NCBI RefSeq assembly: GCF_905220415.1
Contig: NC_059568.1
Coordinates: 6,696,001 to 6,760,000, forward strand
Length of the DNA stretch: 64,000 bases
Source of the DNA: Colias croceus
Lineage: Eukaryota > Arthropoda > Insecta > Lepidoptera > Pieridae
Reading direction: 5' to 3'
Part shown: positions 29,085-40,276 of the stretch, piece by piece
Layout of the letters: each line of letters begins with the position of its first letter
How positions within the stretch are numbered: position 1 is the first letter of the stretch
Made by a program: the position numbers and the translations under genes
Notes under the pieces: model-generated
Seen by the model: the letters and a program-made list of their open reading frames with translations, nothing else
What the model was told of the DNA's origin: nothing
The model's database searches: none

Positions 29085-31891
29085 TTATAGTTCGTCGTGC
29101 TTGGGTCCTGAGAATTCTTCGTGGCTGATGAAACCGTTCTTATCTTTGTCTTCATGTTGGAATATTTCTTCGACTAGTTTGTCATGGCTCTCGAGCATTT
29201 GTTTGATGTCTTCGCTAATTTCAGCGCCGTCGGATGGAACCATCTGCTTCTTCAGATATTCGCTGACCTGGAATATAAAAATAAGTTTTGTATATATCTA
29301 ATAGAAATAACTTAAGTACTTAATATAAATGGTTAGGCATATTTTAATACATAATTTGATACAACGCCACCTAGTTTGAAACCAAGTAAAGCTTGTACTG
29401 AGAAGACTGGATAGCTGGATACTTTCTACGTTGTTCTAACAGTTAAACCACTAATAACTTAGGGATTTAACTTATTTGAATATCTACAGAATGTGGTTAT
29501 CATAAAAATGTGTAAAAATTTTATAAAAACCGCTTAAGCCGTTTCCGAAGAGTATTTATGGATCTTATAAGAACAATTTATTAATAACACTGTTAAACAA
29601 TACCTAAGCATAATGCATAAAATTTTATTAAAAATTATAGATGAATAGATTATTATGTCAACATTTTAAAATTATTTATTAAATATTTATAATTATTTCT
29701 CAACTATTGAAGAATTTGACAGCAATGGAGGGAAAAATATGTTGATTGAAATTTATATAAATAAGGCTATTTATGGTATTCAAGCAACCAGCTCATTGCC
29801 GTGCACTAAATAGTTTAGAAATTACAGACTGTCCATGCGTAATTAATACTTTTGTATGCAGATGCGGTTAGATCCCATCACCCGTATAATCGTGAACTGA
29901 CCTCTTCTCTCGACAACACCGAGTCACGATCTGTGTCCATTGCCAAGAAGGCTAACTCTATACTCACTTCTTCGCGGGACAGCATGTTGTCCTTGTCAGC
30001 GTCGATCTCTTTGAATACGTTGGTTGTTGGGGGCGAGTCGCCGATGTTGATAAGTTCCACTTCGAAGTGGAGGGTGGCGTGAGGTGGGATCACGTTGCCG
30101 GCCCCGCGCTCACCGTATCCGAGCGACGACGGGATCACCAGCTTTCGTTTTTCACCTGAAAATTATGGCAGTACCTTACATCACACTGTTAATTAACTGT
30201 TTTAACGCTGTCAACTGATAGTTCGACTCGAAACTTTATAATTAGTAAAGATTTGTATCTATGATTGTGTAACAGTTCTTAACAGCTAAGTATTATTTGA
30301 AATTGAAAAATTAGATTGTTATTAGTTTACGAGTCAATTTATCCATACAGTAAAGATTAACAGAATTAAAAATCTGTATGCTCCTTATAAAAGTTTATCT
30401 TGGGCCATTTGTGCACAAGGACAAGGCTACTAAAATATCTTCGTTTTATTTTCCAAGAGACTACCGCCATACAAATGCATTGTGGTTCATACATAGATAA
30501 TATTTATATATTACTAGAGGTCCGCCCCGGCTTCGCCCGTGGTTAGAGAATACAATCCCGATTCCCGGGATCCCGGGATCCCGACCCTTTTCTGATCCCG
30601 AAAATCCCGGGACTGCACTTGGCTAATCCCGGTATTTTCGGGATTTATATAAACAGCTATTCTATTTTGCATTCTACGATCCGTTGAGCCTTAACTATGA
30701 CCTATTGGCTAGATTATACCTTAGCATAAAATTAACCTAAGGTACGATACGGATACGGACTATACTGGTACGGCCCTAATAATAGCAGACCTTAGAAGGG
30801 ACTTTCCCACTCGGAATTTTTGAAGTGAAACTTCTTTATCGGGGTTGGAAAAAAATTTAGTGTAACATTTTTTCGATACGCGTGACATTTTTCCGTTACG
30901 CGCCATCTTTTTCTTATCCCTACCACGCGTGATTCGACGTATTTCTGTAAAGTTGCATATAGTAAATTATTTTTTGAAAAATAAGGTCATAAAGAAGTTT
31001 CACTTCTTACGTGTGTACACTAGTACACGCACACATTTTTTTTCAATAAGATAATTCCCCTTCGGGGATTCCCAGAACGAAAGTATTGGATGCTTTGATA
31101 TTTCTAAGATTCTAAATCCGAAATTCTAAATAGGCTTTTGATTTGTATATTTTTTATTTTAGTATTATTGCAACTGACAATATTAAAAACATCTTTTGAG
31201 AAAAAAAAATTGAAGTTTACTTCAATTTTTTTTTAATTAGAACCCAATTCCCACATAAGGCTGATCCCGGGACTATCCGGGGATCCCGGGATTACCCATC
31301 AAAAATCCCGTAATCCCGGGATTGAAAATCATGCTCGGGATTGTATTCTCTACCCGTGGTACATATTTCGCAATAAAAGCCTATGGTCCTTTCTCGGGTA
31401 TCAAAATATCTCCATACCAAATTTCATGCAAATTGGTTCAGTAGTTTAGGCGTGATTGAGTAACAGACAGACAGACAGAGTTACTTTCGCATTTATAATA
31501 TTAGTATGGATTAACTCAGGCTCCGGAACCACAGACACAATAGAAAATCTATTGTGTCTGGGACCGATCGGGCCGCTTGGGGCTCAATGGGTTAAGATAA
31601 AGACTAAATAGGCAATGCGTTGCGATGCAATGTTATGTGTACGAAGTACGAACCGTGCGCTACTCGAAACTCGTGATTGATACTGAATATAGCAGCTATA
31701 GCATATAGAAATGTAGCAGCTGCATTCGTTAGTAACGAAGATTTGCGTAGCCCTGTGTAAAAAGGGGCCTACGTTTATTATTTTGAAGAGAAAATTACTT
31801 ACCGACACACATGTCAACGAGACCCTCATCCCAACCTTTGATCACCTGACCGGCACCGAGTTGGAAAGTGAAAGGTTGGTCGCGGTCGTAG
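29085..31891 (-). CDS. Fkbp14: Fkbp14-like ER peptidyl-prolyl cis-trans isomerase, 3' three exons (5' end not found)
   Basis: Exons on the minus strand: 31891-31803 (89 nt), 30155-29968 (188 nt), 29267-29085 (183 nt, stop TAA at 29087-29085). Introns have AG acceptors (ACAG, TTTCAG, TTCCAG) and GT donors (GTAAGT, GTGAGT), and phases agree across all joins. The first two exons encode the C-terminal half of an FKBP domain (YDRDQPFTF, QVIKGWDEGL, SLGYGERGAGNVIPPHATL). Two EF-hand loops follow, DADKDNMLSREE and DKDKNGFISHEE, both with the expected Asp/Asn and final Glu ligands. The protein ends GPKHDEL, an ER-retention signal. By family knowledge this enzyme isomerises prolyl bonds in the ER lumen, helping collagen and other secreted proteins fold. 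The signal peptide and the first part of the FKBP domain should lie upstream, at higher coordinates, but I could not find them in the window, so the 5' intron is long or the exons lie outside. The upstream intron carries a nested Helitron and hAT MITE. Identity is highly likely; paralogue assignment within the FKBP family is less sure. Confidence 0.9.
29268..29967 (-). other. Fkbp14 last intron
   Basis: AT-rich intron of 700 nt. It contains the 66-nt EF-hand extension next to its donor. I recognise no transposon in it. Confidence 0.7.
29902..29967 (-). CDS. Fkbp14: Possible alternative exon extension of Fkbp14 encoding an extra EF-hand loop
   Basis: Directly after the normal donor (GAA|GTGAGT, donor at 29967) the reading frame stays open for 66 nt. 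It encodes VSIELAFLAM followed by DTDRDSVLSREE, a canonical EF-hand loop closely resembling the loop just upstream (DADKDNMLSREE). The segment ends at a second possible donor (GAG|GTCAGT, donor at 29901). Using it would insert 22 residues in frame, after which the protein resumes with VSEYLKKQ as before. The structure looks like a tandem duplication of the exon end including its donor. Whether it is spliced in is inference. The two loops would start only 22 residues apart, tight for a normal EF-hand pair. Confidence 0.5.
30514..31510 (-). mobile_element. Helitron-like element split by a hAT MITE
   Basis: CTAGAGGTCCGCCCCGG follows A30513, and TTATAATATTAGTATGGA precedes T31511. The parts before 30544 and after 31352 join to a normal ~190-bp copy. 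Confidence 0.8.
30544..31352. mobile_element. 809-bp hAT-type MITE with 8-bp duplication CCCGTGGT
   Basis: The TIR TAGAGAATACAATCCCGA is inverse at the far end. CCCGTGGT is present at 30536-30543 and 31353-31360, and the undisturbed Helitron sequence elsewhere (22725 region) has it once. Both ends are rich in iterated ATCCCGGGAT palindromes. A further inverted block (GAAGTGAAACTTCTTTAT, 30827-31010) suggests another nested insertion. Confidence 0.85.
31511..31595 (+). mobile_element. 85-bp TTAA-flanked micro-element, copy A
   Basis: TTAACTCAGG...GGGTTAA. It contains CACAATAGAAAATCTATTGTG and a GGCC-GATCGG-CC block, both self-complementary. Confidence 0.8.
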
Positions 31892-32361
31892 CTGTAACGA
31901 AGAAATGAATATAGTTAGCAAGATATGCAATTATACTGACGTCAGTCATCTATTAAATTTACAGTAATAACATTCAAGCACTTAGTAGTAACTTGTAAGT
32001 CGATGGATAATTCGTCAGCTAATAAGATTCAGAAGGTTATAGATGCTGTTGCGTTACATCTTTCTAGGTTCCAGCTGACGAACTTTCCACCGAGATAAAG
32101 CCAGCTGACAAAATTTCATTTATGAGAGAGTGAAATTTTTTTTTCGCATGCTCAAGCTGCCAGCTGACCTATAATCCACCATGCTACGGCTAGCTGACTT
32201 TGTTCTTCTTTCAAGATAATAGATAAAATATAATATGACAAATTTTCTAATAAGAGGGAATGACTGAAAATTTTTATTTTTTTTTTCTACATGCGTGGGA
32301 AGCTAGGTACCACTGCCCGACCCATCAACGGAGTCGCAGCTAACGGTCGCGGTAGTCCCTT
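31892..32361. other. Fkbp14 upstream intron sequence
   Basis: Contains 'agctgac' repeats (CCAGCTGACGAAC, CCAGCTGACAAAA, CCAGCTGACC) but no exon that I can recognise. Confidence 0.4.
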
Positions 32362-32700
32362 ATCTAGACACGCGGCAGCGTGTCAAGCCGAGTTCAAGCG
32401 AAGAGAACTGGCGAGCAGCAGCCGTGTGTATATTTACACGAACCATTTCGAGCCACTTTTCACCCCCTTATAACTCGAAAACTATTTAAGTTAAATAAAC
32501 CAAATTTGGTACATATCAAGAGGACCTCAAGATAAACAAGAACCTTAAATTTCATAAATACAGATTAAACAGTTGCGTAGATATTAATATCCAAAAATCG
32601 CAAAAATCCATCCAAAAATTTTTAAGACTGACTGACTTATAGACATATACAAAACCTAACCCACTTCCAGATGACCTAGAAAGTTCAAATTTTGTAATCA
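32362..32700 (+). repeat. Dispersed repeat, copy 1 (TCTAGACACGCGGCAGCG)
   Basis: Matches 34446-34683 plus 35422-35480 almost base for base, including 'cccccttataactcgaaaac'. It may be the end of an unclassified retroelement or DNA element. Confidence 0.8.
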
Positions 32701-33232
32701 GCTAGGTAATAGTGAGTGTACAAAGGAAAAAATCAGAAAATACTGAATTTATTTGTATTTAATTTTTTTTTCAATGACATTAATTTTGTTTGTATGGAAA
32801 AATGGAAAAGTTTAAAAAAATAGAAAATAGTATATTCACCTTACTAGTCTTAAAAAATAGATCAAAACTAGTCAGTGGCCGAAAAAAATTTTGAAATCCA
32901 TCGATAAATGACTGAGATATAGATTATTGAAGTTTACATATTTTAGCGCGAAACATCTGTAGATTCGATGCGCCTCTGACATCACACTCACTCGCGCTAG
33001 TATCGCTAGGGCGGATTACTTCGATTGCATGATTTCTTTATTCAAAACTATTATTAAACGTAAAATAAAAGAAAATTGTAATAAAAATATTGCTCATACA
33101 ATTAAAAATAATATATAATTTTACAAATTCACATTTCTTTATTCTTTATTTATGAGTGTTTAGTTTATTTGTAATTTCAGTGTAATGGAAGAAGGCTTTG
33201 TCGAAGGTCGAAATGATTTAATTTGCGTAATA
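32701..33232. other. Unannotated stretch
   Basis: AT-rich; no feature recognised. Confidence 0.3.
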
Positions 33233-33318
33233 TTAACCCATTGACCCCCGAGTGGCCCGATCGGACCGCGACACAATAGATTTTCTATTGTGACTGTGAT
33301 TCCGGGGGCTAATATTAA
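33233..33318 (-). mobile_element. 85-bp TTAA-flanked micro-element, copy B
   Basis: Same as 31511-31595 in the opposite orientation. TTAA is present at both ends (33233-33236, 33315-33318). Confidence 0.8.
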
Positions 33319-33708
33319 TATAAGTGAAACATCTTTAGGCGCGTTTAGAGTAAAATTTCAAAACCTCGTCATGGCAATACCGTAACGTCATGGAGTAAAG
33401 CGACGATTCTTCTACAACGATCTTTGCATCTTTGTAATAGTGTGTGTACATATTCACGCTGGATGTTTAGAAAATCATGTAATCTTTTAAACAGAAAACG
33501 AGTTTAAAAAATTGCAGATAATGACGGGGCAATGTGCGCTGACATTCATAACATACAAGAAAATATAGAAAATAATACTAAACAAACCATACAAAGAATC
33601 CGCAAGAAAAAATAAAAAAAAAATCGTATATAAAAAATTAAAAAGTATAATTATATTCATAAAGTAAATCAAATTTGCAGAGTAATTTTCTGTACAAAAA
33701 GTAATGAT
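33319..33708. other. Unannotated stretch
   Basis: AT-rich; no feature recognised. Confidence 0.3.
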
Positions 33709-34331
33709 ATCCCACCAAAAACATAAATGTAAAAATTGGAGCCGAGTTCAATCGTTGACTTAATTTGCCAAAAAAGAAATGAGATCTAATTAATAATGTG
33801 TGCCAAGTTCTGCAGACAGTCCAGAAATTTATTTATAAAGATGTATTAAGTTCTTAGGTTGACTGAAAACTCAATTGTTTTATTTTCCCTTAGAGAACAA
33901 TGTTTATTCCAAAATATAACTTTTTTAATTTGAATAATATAATTATTTTCACAAAGCAAACAACTAATGACCTATTGAACCCCATAATTTGATGAGGCTA
34001 GTTTTACATACTGTTTATATTTTGTGAAGTTCCAAAAACTAGCCTCATCAAATTATGGGGTTCAATAGGTCATTAGTTGTTTGCTTTGTGAAAATAATTA
34101 TATTATTCAAATTAAAAAAGTTATATTTTGGAATAAACATTGTTCTCTAAGGGAAAATAAAACAATTGAGTTTTCAGTCAACCTAAGAACTTAATACATC
34201 TTTATAAATAAATTTCTGGACTGTCTGCAGAACTTGGCACACATTATTAATTAGATCTCATTTCTTTTTTGGCAAATTAAGTCAACGATTGAACTCGGCT
34301 CCAATTTTTACATTTATGTTTTTGGTGGGAT
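33709..34331. repeat. Palindrome with two 297-bp arms that appear identical, 29-bp spacer
   Basis: 33709-34005 equals the reverse complement of 34035-34331 at every base I checked. A third, diverged partial copy of the arm is at 35498-35666. Confidence 0.9.
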
Positions 34332-34445
34332 GTATTTTACGAAGAATCACTCGAGTGTACCTAAATAATGAACCGAATGAAGCTGTTATATGCATATAGA
34401 TATCGTAACTATTATAGTAGGTATAGTATTATATTATCTGTGCTA

Positions 34446-35480
34446 ATCTAGACACGCGGCAGCGTGTCAAGCCGAGTTCAAGCGAAGAGAACTGGCATGG
34501 CGAGCAGCAGCCGTGTGTATATTTACACGAACCATTTCGAGCCACTTTTCACCCCCTTATAACTCGAAAACTATTTAAGTTAAATAAACCAAATTTGGTA
34601 CATATCAAGAGGACCTCAAGATAAACAAGAACCTTAAATTTCATAAATACAGATTAAACAGTTGCGTAGATATTAATATCCAATAAAATTAACTGCGTTA
34701 AAAACAACCGACTTCAAAAACGGAAAAGTAAAAAATAAAAAAGATTTGATATTATTAATTACTACATATTATTTAGATGTGCTATTTATTAAATAGGTTT
34801 GATGTCGGTGCACGGGCTTAATACTAAGTGCTTAGTGTTTGGCACCGACTTCAAACCTATTTAATAAATAGCACATCTAAATAATATGTAGTAATTAATA
34901 ATATCAAATCTTTTTTATTTTTTACTTTTCCGTTTTTGAAGTCGGTTGTTTTTAACGCAGTTAATTTTATTTAATACTTTTTAGTGTAATTTTCAACACG
35001 AATCAAACGAGCTCAAACTCGATAAAGTTGAGTCAATATATTACTGAGTTCCTATGGCCACCTTCCGATTCCATCATCAAATCAGCTCTATGTCATGATA
35101 ATGTTTCATCGCTATCCAATTTACATACGTATACAAAATTTCAGCTCAATCGGTTACCGGGAAGTGAATCAAAGTTACTTGCTACATTCCAATTAAGTCA
35201 TCGAGTACAGACAAAAATGCTCATAAAATAAAAACTACTGGGCCTAGCCGAATAAAATTTTTATGGGACCAATTCGACACCATCCCGCATCGAACAAAAA
35301 AAGAATCACGTAAATCGGTTCAGAAACCTCGGAGTAATCGGTGTACATACATAAAAAAAAAAAAAAAAAAAAATATACCGGCCGAATTGATAACCTCCTC
35401 CTTTTTTTTGAAGTCGGTTAAAAATCGCAATTTTTAAGACTGACTGACTTATAGATATATACAAAACCTAACCCACTTCC
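34446..35480 (+). repeat. Dispersed repeat, copy 2, interrupted at 34684-35421
   Basis: The two halves equal copy 1 at 32362. The interruption is a foreign repeat whose removal restores continuity near 'atatccaa|aaatcgc'. Confidence 0.8.
34684..35421 (+). mobile_element. ~740-bp insertion with 130-bp inverted 5' arms and poly(A)
   Basis: 34682-34811 and 34842-34972 are inverse copies. The remainder ends in an A20-type run (35351-35371) and TTTTTTTGAAGTCGGTTA, a common moth repeat ending. The 5' self-inversion could come from twin priming or hairpin formation. No coding. Confidence 0.65.
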
Positions 35481-35497
35481 AGATGATTCCAGACTTC

Positions 35498-35666
35498 CAA
35501 TAAAACAATTGAGTTTTCAGTCAACCTAAGAACAATGAATCTTTGTAAATAAATTTCTGGACTGTCTGCAGAACTAGGCACACATTTAGATCTCATTTCT
35601 TTTTTTGGCAAATTAAGTCAACGATTGAACTCGGCTCCAAATTTTACATTTATGTTTTAGGTGGGA
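35498..35666 (+). repeat. Diverged partial copy of the 34035-34331 arm
   Basis: AATAAAACAATTGAGTTTTC to TTTTAGGTGGGAT, with several substitutions and a short deletion. Confidence 0.8.
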
Positions 35667-36480
35667 TATTATAGTTTCTGCTTCACGCTTAAACCACTGA
35701 CCCGGTTTAAATGAAATTTGGTACACAGGTAGTTGGAATTGGAAATCTGAAGAAGGATAGAGTCCCGAGTCCCGACCGACTCGGGCCCTTCCGGCCTCCT
35801 CCACTCAACAGCCCAAGCCGAGGTTCGAGATCCCCATCAAGGGGAAACGCCCTTGCGCATGTGCCCTTGCCAGGGTAAACCTTCAGTTCACCTACGCGTC
35901 CGCATTAAAGACACCACAAAAAAAGGACATTGAATTCATACCAGAAATCACAGACGAAAAGCTTTTGAGTTATAAAATAATTCTTATGAGATTCTGTTAT
36001 TTGTATTATTGTATTTTAATGTATTTTTTGTAATTTTTTATTATTTTGGGCTATGTTTTGGATTGGTTTTACAGGTGATTTAGTAGTAATTATGTCACAA
36101 TATATTTTAAACTAGCTTACCTCCTAAAAACCTTCCTCTTGAATCACTCTATCTAAAAACCACATCAAAATACATTGCGTAGTTTTAAAGATTTAAGTAT
36201 GTATATTGAACTTTCTTTTATACTATAGTGATGAAGAATAATAATTAGCTTTGCTGACAAAAAGATCACAGACAGCACCTAGTAAAAACATATTACACTT
36301 ATTACAGGGTGCACATGGTGCAACTATTCATGTATTTTGACAATGCGATCAGGCAAAAAGATAAATAGGTGCCGAGGATAACACTATTACATAGCCCATT
36401 GTTTCGGAATACAGGATACTGCATCGAAAACTGTTCACCTATATCACAGAGATTTTACATAACCGTACCTACCCTCCGAA
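35667..36480. other. Unannotated stretch
   Basis: A GC-richer patch (35760-35900) reads like an old repeat; no gene family is recognisable. Confidence 0.35.
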
Positions 36481-36717
36481 ATTTTATACTTTTTTGTACA
36501 CCTACGATTTACTTCTTGATAATACTTATTTTAACTCAATCTAGACTGATTAAGAAAAAAAAATTGTAGGTGCTTAAGATTAGAACGTCCACATTTTATA
36601 CTTTTTTGTACACCTACGATTTACTTCTTGATAATACTTATTTTATTTTTTTGTCTTTTAACTCAATCTAGACTGATTAAGAAAAAAAAATTGTTAGTGC
36701 TTAAGATTAGAACGTCC
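36481..36717. repeat. Tandem duplication, ~110-bp units
   Basis: ATTTTATACTTTTTTGTACA to TTAGAACGTCC at 36481-36590 recurs at 36593-36717 with one ~15-bp T-rich insertion. Confidence 0.9.
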
Positions 36718-38131
36718 GCGTCGATTTAAATATTAAATATCTACTTTTACGTGCGTACCTACGAAACATTTTCTAAGTGAGAGTGTATTGTATTGTTTTT
36801 TGGACAAAGTAATGACAACAAAGACAGGTTTACATAGAATGTCTGCATAGGACCTATCATAATTATAACCGTTATATCATTTAGCTGTTGATGACACCAG
36901 GGAAATTGGTTCTACAATAATTTTAACCTCAATAGGTACCTTTGTTTTACACAAAATGGATTGAATGCGCTATTCACAGATGTTCAGACAATGCGACTAT
37001 TTCTTGCATAGTTAGAAATAAGTATCTTCATTGAAAACAAAACATTTGTATCTATAATTAATAAAACGTAAATTAGCCGTTTACATGTTTGCTTAAATTA
37101 TAGATATATATATTAAACGCATATGTATATGTATCTATATTAATGGATATTGTAACAATACAATAATTATTAAAATTCTTCGGGTTCGGAGAAATCTCCG
37201 AAAGAGTTACGTAAGATATTTCTCTTTCTGATGATTCCTTTTAACTAGTTACATTTTATATAATCTATAGTATATTTATCACTTGCGACGGGTTTGTTGA
37301 CAATTAAGCCCTTTATTTGGATAGCGATCGAGGACAATGGGCCATACTTAATTAAAGCCACTGACACCCTGTAGCTCATATATTGAAATTGCAACGCTAA
37401 TTTAAAAGCTATACACGCTCTATTTGTCATTTAACTATTATTTTTATTTTAACTCTACTTTACAATCATATTTTCCACTACAATTTCTCATAGACGCAAC
37501 TATCCAACGAAGCTTTTATAGACATTTCAGTAATTAAGAAGTTGCAACATTCCTTTTCGTTATTTTTCGTCTGGTTGAGCAATTACTTTTCTTGTCTCTT
37601 ATTTATTAACTGTGCGTAGATCTGATGTATAAAAATTAAAATTCAAGATGTAATTCTATATGTATTGTTATTTTATATATTGGTAGTGTCCGAATCACGA
37701 AGTTTCTATATTATTTTCCTATTTTTTTTTTCTTAAAATTATACAATGAACATTACAACATAGGCATGGGGAACGTTTAATTTCTGGAAGTAATTTTAAA
37801 CTCTTGCAAGATTTGTCTTACATTACGAAACGAATCCGAGTTCAGGTGTAGGAGCAGGCGAATTCAAATAAATGTAAATTGTTAAATTAAATAATCCTCT
37901 GCAATACGTTTCGCAAACATGTGAATCCGTGAGGCATTCACTTTCACGAATCATCAAGCAGGTATCTGGTTATGGGCATCCTAGTGTTACGTAGTTTAGG
38001 ACAATATTCACATACTATGAATACTAACTAGTTAGGTAATGAACCATTGAGTTGTACTTGTTTGACATTTAGCAATGTGGCTAAATATTGCTTCCTGGTT
38101 GCATCAACATCAAAGGCTTTCTATTATAATA
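36718..38131. other. Unannotated stretch
   Basis: AT-rich, no gene or repeat recognised. Confidence 0.4.
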
Positions 38132-38337
38132 CTAGCTTTCCGCCCGCGGCTTCGCCCGCGTTTTCAAAGAAAAACCAGCATAGTTCCCGTTCCCGAGGGA
38201 TTTCCGGGATAAAACCTATCCTATCTCTCAAGTTGGATCGAACTGCACATGGTGTACGAATTTTATTATAATCGGTTAAGTGGTTTAGGAGTCCATTGAG
38301 GACAAACATTGTGACACGAGATTTATATATATTAAGA
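38132..38337 (-). mobile_element. Helitron-like element, head-to-tail pair, copy 1
   Basis: CTAGCTTTCCGCCCGCGG after A38131; ends ATATATTAAGA. Confidence 0.75.
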
Positions 38338-38512
38338 CTAGCGGTCCGCCCCGGCTTCGCCCGTGGTACCTACTTACATGTTTAAACTATCCTATCTCTC
38401 AAGTTGGATCGAACTGCACATGGTGTGTGAATTTTATTATAATCGGTTAAGTGGTTTAGGAGTCCATTGAGGACAAACACTGTGACACGAGATTTATATA
38501 TATTAGAAAAGA
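38338..38512 (-). mobile_element. Helitron-like element, head-to-tail pair, copy 2
   Basis: CTAGCGGTCCGCCCC directly follows copy 1; ends ...AAAGA before T38513. The pair together obeys the A|T rule. Confidence 0.75.
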
Positions 38513-40276
38513 TATGTACGTATAGGTATTTTTCAAAGCTGCAAAACATTAAATTCTAACATAGTATGAGGCATAAAATATGACGTGATGGCAATTTCAT
38601 TAAACCTACTATATATAGGTATTAATTTACGTTAGAGCACGGCAGTGGGCTTAGTAGGTAACAGACATTTATAAGATTGCAAGCGTCTGACGTTGGAATG
38701 GATCAAAAAACCTCCCACTAAATGGTTTCCTATAATTAATGTTTAATTTTCTGTAAAACTATAAAACTTAAAATGTATCGTTGTACATATACATATTTCT
38801 TCTGCGATTGTTTAGTCACTGAAACGGTAAACCCTTTCCAAACGACGGAACCGATATTAATGAAATAAACGTAAATTGATGGTTTACTATCGTCGTTAAA
38901 TGATGTTTAGGTTACAATTGGTAAGTCTCAGAAGTGAGAATAATATATCGATAATAATTTTATGAGCATCTCTAAAATCTAAGCAAATGTTACTTCAGTT
39001 CTTTACTTCAAAATCTTAATAAGTTCACTCACAACCAAAGCCTACCATAGCTCACAACCATCTCACAACCCATTAAACGCAAATGAACAATCGCCATATT
39101 AAAAGACAGATTTCAAATAAAAAAAATTGCTTGTGCGAATAATTGCAAAATTAAAACTCCCGATGCGGACGTCTGGCTTAATATTCCTGGAAAAACTCTC
39201 CGTAAATTGTCAGTTCTTATTTTAGAATAATTTAAATGATCACGTTAGCCAGATTTCAAGGTTCTATTTTAAGCGGTATGTTGTTAACTTTTATTCATTT
39301 TTAATTTATTAGCTTACGTGTATTTGGGACATTACCAAGAGCCTGCGAAAGTGACCTCGCCAACGAAAGTGTTACGGTCTAAACGTTAAACAAGCAAAGT
39401 GAAAGCCATGTAGGTACAATAGTTCAACTCTCTCCTGACAATGAGACTCACACGAGATTACATCAGATAATAAAAATGTGCATTCGCAAGATGTTGTTCT
39501 GAGCGATATCAAATTATGTTGCAATCTGCCTTCAAACGAAACCTTGTGGAAATAAGTTTTGTGTGACTGTGTATGAATGCGTGTGTATGAATCGTAAACT
39601 AATTGTTAAACACAGTGATTTTAGTTATAAATAAATATTTTGTTTAGAATGTACAAAACATAGATATTACAGAGTATTTTATGAATGTATGTTTCATTTA
39701 TATGTCAGTAGAGAGCAGTCGTTGCTGTGAGAAAATTATTTTCCCTGAAAATTATTCTTTGAAAATCTATTTCTCGTAATAACTTCGTGGTTAGAATGTG
39801 GTATTTTTGTCACATGTAGACCTCAGTTCAAGACTTCTTTTGGTACTATACAGAGCTTCTACTAACGCCTGCATATAATATAAAAAAATAAAAACGAAAA
39901 TCAATAAAAATTACAATACATTCGCCTCTATCGACAATATCGAAAATTTCAAAAAGGAATAATTTGCGCCTGTAATCACTACATATATTAGTAACATAAT
40001 AAATTATCTAGTGTATCTATTTTTTTTATACGAATTTATTTAGCTCAGTCGGCCGCGAAAATTCCAATACTTATTTTAATTTTTTTTTTAAATCGTGTTT
40101 TTGAAAAAAAACTCTGGGTGTTCTACTCGTGCATTTAAAAAGAGAAGCTCCTTAGATATTTCTAATAAAACAAGAATGTCACTTTTTCGGGCCTAAAAAC
40201 ATATAGTGCGGCGCGGCGCGTGGCGTCGAAATGTTTTCATCTTTAGAATAATTTTTAAACTCTTTCGATGAGCGTA
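38513..40276. other. Unannotated stretch
   Basis: No gene or repeat recognised in about 1.8 kb. Confidence 0.4.

Larger units (their letters stand above)
30156..31802 (-). other. Fkbp14 intron with nested transposons
   Basis: Intron of about 1.65 kb. It holds a Helitron-like copy (30514-31510) split by a hAT-type MITE (30544-31352), and an 85-bp TTAA element (31511-31595) abutting the Helitron end. Confidence 0.7.

Noticed and set aside
29101..30082. Plus-strand frames at 29101 and 29852
   Set aside because: Antisense of the Fkbp14 exons.
34684..35421. 5' inversion as proof of LINE twin priming
   Set aside because: The two arms are complementary copies, not a simple inversion of adjacent segments, so twin priming alone does not explain it.
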